Positions 7,373 to 15,546 of a DNA stretch of 45,701 nt are shown piece after piece. The DNA comes from Sulfitobacter mediterraneus (GTDB taxonomy: Bacteria > Pseudomonadota > Alphaproteobacteria > Rhodobacterales > Rhodobacteraceae). The stretch's first letter is position 1. The number at the start of each line of letters is the position of its first letter. Both the position numbers and the translations under genes were made by a program. The notes beneath the pieces were generated by a model. The model did no database searches, was not told the DNA's origin, and worked only from the letters and a program-made list of their open reading frames with translations. Location: positions 1 to 45,701 of the forward strand of contig NZ_QBKU01000017.1 of NCBI RefSeq assembly GCF_003054325.1, read 5' to 3'.

Positions 7373-7828
7373 ATGGACAGCGATCAGTTTACCCCTCGAT
7401 TTCCCTTCGCAGATTGGCCAAACCCAGACGTCCCTGCGGTCGCCGCAGGTGTCTATGCGATCTGGAAGGATAACGAGCTAATCTATTGCGGCATGTCCGG
7501 GCGAGAGATCGACAGCAAGGGCAAAGCCGCGCCCAAGAAGTACGGCTTGGTCACCCGCCTCAACAGCCACGCTAGCGGCAGGCTGTCCGGCGACCAGTTC
7601 TGCGTCTACGTGGCAAACCGGTTCGTGATCCCGTCGCTCAAGGCCGAGGAACTGCCCCTGTTCGCGAGCGGCTCGCTTACACTTGATGCCCGCACGAAGA
7701 CCTTTATCCACGACCACTTGGACTATGCCTACGCCCTCGTCGAAACCGCAGCCGCCGCTTATGAATTGGAGAGAGCCGCTCGGCGCGGGGATGTGTTTGG
7801 TACCCAGCCGTATTTGAACCCTTTGTAA
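7373..7828 (+). CDS. GIY-YIG-like nuclease, 151 aa
   Basis: The GIY-YIG fold is recognised from GVYAIWKDNELIYCGMSGRE (residues 26-45), with G-V-Y and Y-C-G taking the place of the two tripeptides, followed by R62 and H66 in LVTRLNSHASG. Family members cut DNA with one metal ion, using Tyr, Arg and a downstream Glu; that Glu is not obvious, so activity is uncertain. The gene sits one base after the HNH-HIT stop and 11 bases before the helicase. The last 119 bases of its reading frame (7688-7806) are repeated in decayed form at 11443-11561. Confidence 0.7.
   Translation: MDSDQFTPRFPFADWPNPDVPAVAAGVYAIWKDNELIYCGMSGREIDSKGKAAPKKYGLVTRLNSHASGRLSGDQFCVYVANRFVIPSLKAEELPLFASGSLTLDARTKTFIHDHLDYAYALVETAAAAYELERAARRGDVFGTQPYLNPL
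7688..7806 (+). repeat. Direct repeat copy 1 (within the GIY-YIG gene 3' end)
   Basis: These 119 bases match 11443-11561 in the same orientation with 14 mismatches and no gaps by my count (about 88 percent). The two copies bracket the helicase and TPR genes. Confidence 0.9.
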
Positions 7829-7839
7829 TTGAGACACCC

Positions 7840-9930
7840 ATGAAAATCGAACTTACATTGGAACAGTCTGAAGTCGTTGAGGCTATCCGTAGTTTCTTCA
7901 TTGATGACGCCGCTGACGTTTTCGTCCTCGCGGGAAGCGCCGGGTCCGGCAAGACGACGATGATCGCGAGGCTTGTCGAGATTGCCGCGGAGATGAAGCT
8001 GTCCTGCGCGCTGGCGGCGCCTACCGGGCGCGCGGCCCGGATCCTGGGGGACAAGGTCGCGCAGGCCACTGGCTGGGAGGTCCAAGCCAAGACCATCCAC
8101 AGCCTGATTTTCGCGCTCGACAGGCTTGAGGTGAACGAGGAGGCGGAGGCTGCGAACGATCCTGGCCTTCGGTGGTTCTTTCCGCTCGCGGAGGACGAGC
8201 CGGCCATGTCGGTCCTCATCGTTGACGAGGCGTCCATGGTCGGCGACCGGGAAGTCCGTGGTGACGTGATCCGTTTCGGGTCCGGCCGTCTTCTTAAGGA
8301 CCTCGTTACCTTTGCACGGTCCCGGCGCAGAATGGGCTCTGACGATCGGCTCGTCAAACTTCTCTTCGTGGGCGACCTGGCTCAGTTGCCTCCGGTCGGA
8401 GAGGAAGAATCGCCCGCTCTGTCGTCACAGCGACTCGAAGCCGAGTTCAGGCTGACCGTGTCCACCTTCCAACTCGAAACGGTGATGCGCCAGCGCGAGG
8501 GCAGCGCGATCCTCGAGCGGGCCACCGAGATTCGGAAGGCGATCGCCGCCGACGTCTACAACGCCTTCTCGTTGGAGCCGGATGGCGAGGAGATCGTCCA
8601 AATCGAGTCCGAGGTCGCATTCGACGTCCTCGAGCGGAGCGTGCGATCGCGCGGCTCGAGCGTGGTCGTTGTCCGGTCCAACGCCGCCGCGCTGGAATAC
8701 AATCGCGGCATCCGCGAGCGGCTCTGGGGCGATGCGTCGCGCCCTGTGCAAGTCGGCGATATACTGTTGGTGAACCGCAACGCCCACTTGGTCTCCTTGC
8801 GTAACGGCGATCTAGTCAAAGTGTTGGACGTGACGCCGGCCGCCGAGCGCGCCTCCGTGCCGGTCAAAGGCGGAGGGAACGTCGAACTCTCCTTTCGGGA
8901 CGCAACCGTCGCCTACAGGGAGGCCGACGGGACCATCGTCAGACTGCCATGTAAGATACTCGAGAATCTTCTCGACTCTCCGGGGCGGGAATTGACGCCC
9001 CTGGAACAGCGGGCGCTCCTCGTCCATTTCCGCCAACGGAACCCGCACTTGAAGCCCAGGTCCAGAGAATTCGCCAAGAATCTCAGAGCGGACCCGTACT
9101 TCAACGCGGTGCAGGTAAAATTCGGCTATGCCATGACATGCCACAAGGCGCAGGGGGGCGAGTGGGACAACGTGCTGGTGGACTTCGCCGACGGCGGAGG
9201 AGTTCGAAACCGCGCCTTCTTCCGTTGGGCTTACACCGCCATCACCCGTGCCAAACGCCGTCTGTATGTAGTGGAGCCGCCCGACTTCGACGTAATTTCA
9301 GAGGATATGTGGGGCGAGGCCAAAGTCGCCGAAGACGTCGCCTGCGCAAGCGAGACGGAGACGGCGAACCTCGATCCCGATTGGGACCGGTTCTCTTTCT
9401 CGCCGGCAACAGCGAGACTGCTGCCGCGGCATCGGCAGCTTCGCGAACACTGGTCAGCGCTCGGCATCGAAGTCACGAGTCTCAGGCATCTTGAATACTG
9501 TGAGCGCTACATCCTGGTACGGGACGGTGCAACGGCAGAACTCCAGTACTACTACAACGGCAAGAACCGTCTACGCCGCTTTGGGCCCACACCAGGGACG
9601 CAGTCAGACAAGAGCCTACTTGCCGATGCCCTGTCTGCCTTCGATGCTTTGGATGATACTGGTGAGCGGGAAGCACCCGACGAGTTCGTTGCCGATTTCC
9701 TGGAACGCCTCGACGCATCGCTTGAGGGGAGTGAGATCCGCCGCACATCCTTTAAGCTGATGCCATATCGACTACGCGTTTCCTTTGCCGACGATTCTCG
9801 GCGCGGCGACATCGACTTCACCTTCGACGGCTCCAAGACATGGACGGCTGCGCAGGAAGTCGGAGGACCAGGCGCAAGCGGTGGGCTGTACAGCGAGATT
9901 CAGCGGTCGATGAACCGGTGGAAGAACTAG
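7840..9930 (+). CDS. Superfamily 1 (RecD/UvrD-like) DNA helicase, 696 aa
   Basis: The SF1 helicase motifs are all visible: Walker A GSAGSGKT (32-39), motif II VLIVDEASMVGD (about 125-136), motif III FVGDLAQLPPVG, motif V MTCHKAQGGEWDNV and motif VI YTAITRAKRRLYVVE. The order and spacing fit RecD2/AAA_30-type 5'-3' helicases. The last 190 residues after motif VI are an extra domain I do not recognise, which may contact a partner. It follows the GIY-YIG gene by 11 bases and precedes the TPR gene by four, so the nuclease and helicase probably work together on DNA, in the way nuclease-helicase defence pairs do. Confidence 0.85.
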   Translation: MKIELTLEQSEVVEAIRSFFIDDAADVFVLAGSAGSGKTTMIARLVEIAAEMKLSCALAAPTGRAARILGDKVAQATGWEVQAKTIHSLIFALDRLEVNEEAEAANDPGLRWFFPLAEDEPAMSVLIVDEASMVGDREVRGDVIRFGSGRLLKDLVTFARSRRRMGSDDRLVKLLFVGDLAQLPPVGEEESPALSSQRLEAEFRLTVSTFQLETVMRQREGSAILERATEIRKAIAADVYNAFSLEPDGEEIVQIESEVAFDVLERSVRSRGSSVVVVRSNAAALEYNRGIRERLWGDASRPVQVGDILLVNRNAHLVSLRNGDLVKVLDVTPAAERASVPVKGGGNVELSFRDATVAYREADGTIVRLPCKILENLLDSPGRELTPLEQRALLVHFRQRNPHLKPRSREFAKNLRADPYFNAVQVKFGYAMTCHKAQGGEWDNVLVDFADGGGVRNRAFFRWAYTAITRAKRRLYVVEPPDFDVISEDMWGEAKVAEDVACASETETANLDPDWDRFSFSPATARLLPRHRQLREHWSALGIEVTSLRHLEYCERYILVRDGATAELQYYYNGKNRLRRFGPTPGTQSDKSLLADALSAFDALDDTGEREAPDEFVADFLERLDASLEGSEIRRTSFKLMPYRLRVSFADDSRRGDIDFTFDGSKTWTAAQEVGGPGASGGLYSEIQRSMNRWKN

Positions 9931-9934
9931 GGTT

Positions 9935-11344
9935 ATGGATTCAAAGGAGATTTTTGGACTTCGTCGTGCAGGCAAATCCGCGGAGGCGTTGGAAGCAGCC
10001 CGCGCGGGCCTCTCGGGACGAGAAGACGACCTCTGGTTTTTGCGGGCCTACGCCTGGGTGCTGTACGATCAGGTGAAAAAGATCGTGGACGAATACGAGC
10101 AGAAGCGACTTTCCGATTCCGCGATGGCCAACCGCATCTCGCCTTTCATGCGAGAATTCTCAAAGATGGCCGCGCCCCTCCGAGGGGATACGGCCTTCTC
10201 CCAAATGCTACGCCTGGCCGGAAAAGTTTCCCGCCATTGGCCGGATTTTCTCGCATTTTCACAATGGGCCGGCATCGACAATTTCCCGGACGAGGACCGG
10301 GCGCCCTTCATTACCGACGACGGCAGGCGAATCGATAGCCTGCAACAGCGGTTCGTCCGGGCGATTGCTCGGGAGGCTGCATCCGCTGCGACTGAGGTGC
10401 GCCGGGACTCCGATCCGGTCCGTTGGGGACTGACGATCTTGGTAAAAGCGCTGGCCAAGAATCCGACCGATCAATGGCTCAACTATTACCAGAGCAAGAT
10501 TGACCTTAGCGAGGATCGGTTTGAAGACGCAATGCGTCGACTCGTACCGATATTAAGAAAGCAGTCGAGAGCCGCCTGGCCCTGGGCCTTGCTCGGCGAG
10601 ATACTCGAAAAGTCGCAACCCGAGCAGGCAGTGGTTTGCTACATCCACGCCACGGAACTGGCGCGGGAAGAGCAGGAGGTTGCGCGCGTTCGGATCCGTC
10701 TAGCCGAGCTTCTGGCGGCACAGGAGAGGTTCGACGAAGCAGCCTTTCAGGCACACCTAGCTGCGGATTATCGCGAAGAGCATAGCTTCAGGACTCCGGC
10801 GGAGTTGTCGGGGTTGCTGCAGAGCGATTGGTATGCGCTTGAGATCTCAGCAGATCGGTTGAAGCCTCCGCCAAAGGCCGCGAGTGCGGCAAGAAAACTA
10901 CTCGCGGAGCTTGACGCAAGGCCTGTGGTTTACTCCCTCGGCGTCGTTGAGCACATCAATGAGGCGAAGGCCCTCACATACGTCGCGACTGGCGTGGAGA
11001 GTGGATCTCCAATGCCCCATGGGCGGTTCCCAGAAATCGCCTGCGTCGAGCCGGGCACTATTGTTGAGATCGGAAGAACCGATCCGGCCGAGAAGCCGAC
11101 TGATTGGAGACTGGCAGAGACCAAAGCAATCCCGGGGTTCTGCGAGGACGTAACGGGCCGGCTCGAGCGGCACGACGGAAACAGCTTCGCCTTCCTTCGT
11201 AATCCTCGAGGCGACGTCTTCGTACCTCCCGACTTGGCGAAGGAGGTCGGCGGCGGCGAGGTCGCAGAACGAACCGTACGAGCCATACTGCGAAAGGCAA
11301 AGAACGGAAAGGTGGGGTGGAAGGCGCTCAGATTTTTGGGATGA
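9935..11344 (+). CDS. TPR protein with C-terminal OB-like domain, 469 aa
   Basis: The first 320 residues form a helical solenoid with TPR-like pairs (AGKSAEALEAARAGLSGRED, EDAMRRLVPILRK and AWPWALLGEILEKSQPEQAV). The C-terminal 130 residues change to a beta-rich unit (PEIACVEPGTIVEIGR, DVTGRLERHDGNSFAFLRN, DVFVPPDLAKEV) that resembles an S1/cold-shock OB fold, suggesting nucleic-acid binding. It is the last gene of the operon. A TPR scaffold joined to an OB fold would suit a sensor or adaptor for the helicase and nucleases; this is inference. I know of no named defence protein with this exact arrangement. Confidence 0.65.
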   Translation: MDSKEIFGLRRAGKSAEALEAARAGLSGREDDLWFLRAYAWVLYDQVKKIVDEYEQKRLSDSAMANRISPFMREFSKMAAPLRGDTAFSQMLRLAGKVSRHWPDFLAFSQWAGIDNFPDEDRAPFITDDGRRIDSLQQRFVRAIAREAASAATEVRRDSDPVRWGLTILVKALAKNPTDQWLNYYQSKIDLSEDRFEDAMRRLVPILRKQSRAAWPWALLGEILEKSQPEQAVVCYIHATELAREEQEVARVRIRLAELLAAQERFDEAAFQAHLAADYREEHSFRTPAELSGLLQSDWYALEISADRLKPPPKAASAARKLLAELDARPVVYSLGVVEHINEAKALTYVATGVESGSPMPHGRFPEIACVEPGTIVEIGRTDPAEKPTDWRLAETKAIPGFCEDVTGRLERHDGNSFAFLRNPRGDVFVPPDLAKEVGGGEVAERTVRAILRKAKNGKVGWKALRFLG

Positions 11345-11442
11345 AGCCAAACATCACCAATTATGTAGATATGTCGTTACTCACGGTACATTTCCTTTAA
11401 CTCCCCAAGTTTGGATCGAAGTAGATTTTCATGGGCCTTCAG

Positions 11443-11561
11443 GCCCGCACGAAGGCCTTTATCCACGACCACTTGGACTATGCCTACGCACTGGTCGAAA
11501 CGTCCGCTGCTGCCCACGAATTATAGCGAGCCGCTCGGCGCGGGGATGTGTTTGGTACCCA
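11443..11561 (+). pseudogene. Decayed second copy of the GIY-YIG gene 3' end
   Basis: The frame reads ARTKAFIHDHLDYAYALVET, nearly identical to the end of the GIY-YIG protein. A GAG codon has become TAG (about 11524), after which the frame resumes RAARRGDVFGTQ. No start or N-terminal part is present. It lies 98 bases after the TPR gene. Either a second operon of the same type was lost here, or the helicase-TPR part was inserted or exchanged between two copies. Confidence 0.8.
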
Positions 11562-11855
11562 AAACCGTGCAAAGCAAGCAGAATAAAGCATGAACACGCA
11601 TCGCCAGGTGGCATGAAATTGGCAACAGTTGTTCGCGATAAGTTCTTTCAAGGCGGCAATGCCGCTAGCCGAGGCCAAGCGGGGTTTTCGTTAAGGGAGA
11701 ATCCACGCTTGGAGTTTTGCAGAAAAGGGCGCCATTGTTGTCTTCCCCATCATATGTCGCTGCGGATGTGGCCGACTATCTGCTTTCCCAACTCTTGGGT
11801 GAGAATTAATTTCACGCAGCGCCAACAAGTATATTTAACGCATCGAGGCCTGCGT
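11562..11855. other. Intergenic region with degraded coding remnants
   Basis: No convincing gene is seen. One plus-strand frame around 11668-11808 is open for about 46 codons and ends SYVAADVADYLLSQLLGEN before a stop; it has no start and could be the tail of a lost gene. Base composition becomes more AT-rich from here to about 22470. Confidence 0.3.
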
Positions 11856-12866
11856 TCAGTCGGCTTTATGTAGATCGCGCATTTTGAAAATCTCCTCTAC
11901 GGCTGCGTCCATAGCGACGGCCTTGTCTCGGAGGGCTGCGGTAAGCTGTTCCCGTTTCTCCGCTCGATCTTCGACCAACATTTTTCTTAGCTCATCCTCG
12001 AAGTCTTCCCTGTTGAAGTACTCATCGATGTTCACGACCACAGCATCTGTCAGTAGCCACGCAGCGGCCCCTCCGACAACACCGCAAACCGCGGCTCCCG
12101 GGCCGCTCCAAGAGCACAGGAGCGCGCCGCCACCGGCGCCGGCGATCACACCGCCACCTTTTGCCAAGCCCTTGGCAGAGGCTTTAGCTGCAACCTTCGC
12201 CGCAAGCTTTTTGGCAATAGTTGCCGAAACCAGTTTGAGCGAACCGCTTCCCACGATTCCGGCTGCAACTGTCGCAAGTGGCAAAGTTGTGTGAGCTCTG
12301 GAAATCGCATCTTGCAAGACAGCGTCGGTGACCTCGCCCAAAAGAGGTGTTGCTCCCCCGGGTGACACTTGCTGCGCTACCTGCTTCTCTAAGATGCGCT
12401 GATACTCCTCAACGTACCGTTTATTGAGTTTAGCAGCGGCTTCTGTCAGTCGATTTTCGAAGCCGTCAAACAACCGCTCGTGTATGGCATCGCTCATTTG
12501 GCCTGTAGCTGCTGCCGTAAGCTCTATGTACTCTCCCAGAACTGAATAATGAAAATCTGCATATGCCGGAATGGCGGCGTATGCAGGAGCATAAACGGCA
12601 TCGAGATGCGCATCGATATCCGGGGCAACCGCTTTCTGCGCCGAAATTGCAGTATCGCTCAAAATTCTCGCAAGTGTTGTTGGTTCAATTTCGACCGAAT
12701 GCTGGGGAGAAGAGTTCGTTGTTTGAAAACTGCTCGCAACAGTCAAAGCGAGCGTCGCAACAGCCAGCAAGGCGACAGTCGCCCAGAAGAAACGCGATGC
12801 AATCACGTTTTTTGCGTTCACATCGGAAGTTGTTTCAGTCGGGTTAGGAGGTGATGTTTCGGTCAT
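11856..12866 (-). CDS. Membrane protein with glycine-rich hairpin, 336 aa
   Basis: ATG 12866 is preceded by GGGGGG at five bases. Residues 24-46 (FFWATVALLAVATLALTVAS) form one membrane span. A periplasmic-looking helical region follows, then a long stretch at about 195-275 rich in Ala and Gly (KGGGVIAGAGGGALLCSWSG) that could form a Gly-zipper membrane hairpin. The C-terminus is acidic and helical. I do not recognise the family. The start overlaps the end of the upstream membrane gene by 23 bases, so the two are made together and probably form a complex. A pore-forming effector is one reading, but only inference. Confidence 0.6.
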   Translation of the reverse strand: MTETSPPNPTETTSDVNAKNVIASRFFWATVALLAVATLALTVASSFQTTNSSPQHSVEIEPTTLARILSDTAISAQKAVAPDIDAHLDAVYAPAYAAIPAYADFHYSVLGEYIELTAAATGQMSDAIHERLFDGFENRLTEAAAKLNKRYVEEYQRILEKQVAQQVSPGGATPLLGEVTDAVLQDAISRAHTTLPLATVAAGIVGSGSLKLVSATIAKKLAAKVAAKASAKGLAKGGGVIAGAGGGALLCSWSGPGAAVCGVVGGAAAWLLTDAVVVNIDEYFNREDFEDELRKMLVEDRAEKREQLTAALRDKAVAMDAAVEEIFKMRDLHKAD

Positions 12867-13626
12867 CAATCCCCCCTTTCTCAACCGAGACAAACGACAT
12901 CAAGACAGCACTCGTTCGTGCGGCAAAAACGCTGATTAGAGCTGCATCAATACTGTACCAAAATGAAAACCATTTGGGCGTGCCTGTCTGAACTACAAAC
13001 CATAGCTTGCCGTATTCGAGCGCATATAAAGGTGCCATAATCTCCGCAACCCATCCTCCACGCTCCGGCATTTGTTCCAGTCCGAGTTCTAGGGCTTGCT
13101 CCAAGCCTACGGTGCGGATCTCTCCAGAATGAGCCGCGAAGTTCCAGTCAGCCCACGCAAGTACGGGTATGAAAAAGCCAGCAACAACGAGTGTTCCTGT
13201 CGACAGCGCAGTCATTCGAGCGAACGGAGGAGTGAGATGATCAAGAAATTTGCGTTCGGAAAACGAAAATACGAGAGCCGCGGAAAAGCACAATAAAGCA
13301 AGCAGCAGCAATTCAGGATACGTGGATGAGATCACATGCCATGCCAAAAGGGGAACCGCTAATACTGTGAACGTTGCTGCACCTAGAATTGCACGAAGCT
13401 TTCCTGTGACCAGCCACGCCAATGGCGACCCACCCTTGACTGCCACCGTAATACTTGCACGAAAGACCGCAGCACTGGCCCAAAACAAACCAGTAAAAAG
13501 TAGTGCTGCAAGGGGCCCCAGCGCGAGCAAGCCCCAATCGGTCAAGGTGTACAATCTTGCCCAAAGATACAATGAACAGGTCACTACCAACATGACTCCG
13601 AATGCGTTTGTTGCCTTGCTAGTCAT
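12844..13626 (-). CDS. Polytopic membrane protein, 260 aa
   Basis: About six hydrophobic segments are visible, for example LLALGPLAALLFTGLFWASA, LGAATFTVLAVPLLAWHVI, LLLLALLCFSAALVFSF and TLVVAGFFIPVLAWADW, separated by short loops. A soluble loop of about 45 residues precedes the last segment. No transporter signature or catalytic motif was seen. It overlaps the next gene (11856-12866) and starts 140 bases after the thymidylate-synthase-like gene in the same direction, so it could be the fourth gene of the viperin operon or a separate two-gene unit. Confidence 0.6.
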   Translation of the reverse strand: MTSKATNAFGVMLVVTCSLYLWARLYTLTDWGLLALGPLAALLFTGLFWASAAVFRASITVAVKGGSPLAWLVTGKLRAILGAATFTVLAVPLLAWHVISSTYPELLLLALLCFSAALVFSFSERKFLDHLTPPFARMTALSTGTLVVAGFFIPVLAWADWNFAAHSGEIRTVGLEQALELGLEQMPERGGWVAEIMAPLYALEYGKLWFVVQTGTPKWFSFWYSIDAALISVFAARTSAVLMSFVSVEKGGIDDRNITS

Positions 13627-13766
13627 TCGTCCTCGCGTGTAACTTGCTAGTCTTGGGCAAGTGCTTCAACGTTGCATTGGAACGCTTGTGAGCAGCACTT
13701 TGATCTTTGCACGGTGAACGGGCTCCGACACTCAGCAGTTGAGGGACCTAACCCGGATCGCTCCCA

Positions 13767-14453
13767 TCACGAGTAACCTCCACGAATTGACTTCGGACCA
13801 TGGGTGTAGAACAAGTCGACATTTTCAAATTCTAGGCCCGCTAGTATGTTTTGCGCATGATCATAGTCATACTCATAGATGTGTGGGGAAGCCGCATACC
13901 CTGAAAGGTTCCCGACTTTGCAAGAAAGCGTTGAGGCCATTCTTGCTTGCAGATCGGCTAGTGCCACCAAGTTCGCATATTGTCTTCCGACTACATTTTG
14001 GCTTCGAAAGAAAAAATGCAGGTCAAGGAAGCCCTTTCGTAGTTTTGCATCTAAACATACCAAGCAGGGAAGGTTTGGTGAGCCATCACCCTCCGAAAGT
14101 AGAGAAATGGTTGCTGATTTTGTCTCCGGTTTCCGGCGTATTCTTTCGACCATCCATGCGAACTGGTCGACACCATTTTTGGAGTAGATCAATTCACCGT
14201 ACGTAAATGGTCGGTCACTCATCTTAGTTCCTATTGCGAACTTTTTCATCATCCGTGCCAGCACTTGGGGATCGCCCCAACGCTCGATGATCGGGTCTTC
14301 AACCCTCGGCTCTGAAATCGTAAGAGAAAATCCTTGGCGCAATTCTAGCAATTGAACATCCTCGTCGAAGTGGATCTCCCCACCTTCCTGAACGGCGCGG
14401 ATGGATTTTTTCCAGGCTTCCCCAAGCGTTTGCGCACAAACAGAATACACCAT
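13767..14453 (-). CDS. Thymidylate-synthase-like protein, 228 aa
   Basis: AGGAGG stands about five bases before ATG 14453. From residue 85 the chain follows the thymidylate synthase core: YGELIYSKNGVDQFAWMVER, then the catalytic-loop region NLPCLVCLDA with candidate nucleophile Cys130, R150-S151 for the phosphate, N161 in the position that reads the pyrimidine, and H191-I-Y193 matching the H-x-Y of the enzyme. The double arginine that binds phosphate from the other subunit is replaced (PETKSA), PCH is PCL, and the usual R-S-x-D is R-S-Q-N. The substrate may therefore not be dUMP. It lies ten bases after the ThiL-like gene in the viperin operon, which suggests work on a nucleotide. Confidence 0.7.
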   Translation of the reverse strand: MVYSVCAQTLGEAWKKSIRAVQEGGEIHFDEDVQLLELRQGFSLTISEPRVEDPIIERWGDPQVLARMMKKFAIGTKMSDRPFTYGELIYSKNGVDQFAWMVERIRRKPETKSATISLLSEGDGSPNLPCLVCLDAKLRKGFLDLHFFFRSQNVVGRQYANLVALADLQARMASTLSCKVGNLSGYAASPHIYEYDYDHAQNILAGLEFENVDLFYTHGPKSIRGGYS

Positions 14454-14463
14454 CGACTTCCTC

Positions 14464-15546
14464 CTAAAGGACCGGCCCCAAAAGTGGGGGGTTGCTTGCC
14501 AAGAACTCGAAGTAGTTTTTGTTTTCAACTTGAGAGAAGGCATCATTCTCAAGAAGGTTTAGATGCCGAAGCTGGCCGTCCTCACCCCTTGCCGCAATCG
14601 TTAGGCCAGCCGTAAAGAACCCAACGGTAGAGAGAGTGGCACCGAACTCCAATGCAATCCTTTGCGCTCTTTCAAGGTTCTCTTTGGGAATCGCGTACAA
14701 AAACTGCCAGTCTCCGTTGGCTGAAATCAAACTTTCACGGTTTATTTCCATGCTCGACTTGGCAAAACGCCGAACGTCTTCCGCCACCGGGACGTCGTTG
14801 ACGTCAAGCGATGCGCCAAGTCGGTTAAGCTTGCACAAATCAAATATGGCGCTCGGGAGACCATCACTGATATCCGTGCCAGCTCGTGCAACTCCAGACC
14901 GTGACAAAGCCAGGCCTAACTCGATTGGTGGATGCTGGTTCACTAAGGCGTCTTTAAGTCGCGCTTGTAAAAATGCAGGTATTTCAGTGCCAGTTTGATA
15001 AGCGCGAGCAGCCGTAAACATGGTGCCCAATTGTCCGGTCACGACTAGCAAATCCCCGGCCTTTGCTCCTGATCTGGAAAGGCGTTGAGAACGCTTGACC
15101 TTACCCATTACAGTCACGACAATCGCAATACTTGCGTTTTTCTTGGTATCCCCGGAAGCAATTGCGATACCCCACCTGTCGGCAGCGCTTTCCACACCAT
15201 CCATGAGGCGCTTGGCGTATCCAAGCGTCGTTTCTTGAGGCAACAGCAGGCAAACCGTCAATAGATAGGGATCACCGCCTGCCACGGCGACGTCGCTGAC
15301 AGCATGTGAAACTGCTAAATCTCCCACTGCTTCAGGCCCTGCCAAACCAAGCTTATATGCCAGGTTCTCGCCACTGCGGTCAGTGTTTAGTACGGCAACC
15401 TCATCTCTTGATAGGGCCAGATCGGCGAAGCCAGCATCGTGCCCAACTCCGTCCAATAGAACGCCGTTTGGGCGCAGGCGAGTGATCAGCTCTCGTACGA
15501 CCTGCTTCTCGCCAAGTTCAGCGAGAGTTGCGCAATCCTTAGACAT
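14464..15546 (-). CDS. ThiL / AIR-synthase-like small-molecule kinase, 360 aa
   Basis: The protein has the PurM/ThiL fold signatures: LDGVGHDAGFADL near residue 31 (like GIGDDAA of thiamine-monophosphate kinase), SHAVSDVAVAGGDPYLL at 80-96, the IASGDTKKNASIAIVV segment, and ARAGTDISDGLPSAIFDL in the C-terminal half. Members use ATP to phosphorylate small molecules (ThiL, HypE, SelD, PurM). No thiamine genes are nearby, so the housekeeping role is unlikely. It overlaps the viperin gene by eight bases and precedes the thymidylate-synthase-like gene. A role in supplying or altering a nucleotide for viperin is the natural guess, but the substrate cannot be read from the sequence. Confidence 0.75.
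   Translation of the reverse strand: MSKDCATLAELGEKQVVRELITRLRPNGVLLDGVGHDAGFADLALSRDEVAVLNTDRSGENLAYKLGLAGPEAVGDLAVSHAVSDVAVAGGDPYLLTVCLLLPQETTLGYAKRLMDGVESAADRWGIAIASGDTKKNASIAIVVTVMGKVKRSQRLSRSGAKAGDLLVVTGQLGTMFTAARAYQTGTEIPAFLQARLKDALVNQHPPIELGLALSRSGVARAGTDISDGLPSAIFDLCKLNRLGASLDVNDVPVAEDVRRFAKSSMEINRESLISANGDWQFLYAIPKENLERAQRIALEFGATLSTVGFFTAGLTIAARGEDGQLRHLNLLENDAFSQVENKNYFEFLASNPPLLGPVL

Noticed and set aside
11613..11873. 86-codon plus-strand frame
   Set aside because: Composition rich in Arg, Cys and Phe without a pattern; overlaps the end of the membrane-protein gene.
14464..15546. Housekeeping thiamine-monophosphate kinase
   Set aside because: No thiamine gene is near and the gene overlaps viperin; the family is right but the role is probably different.
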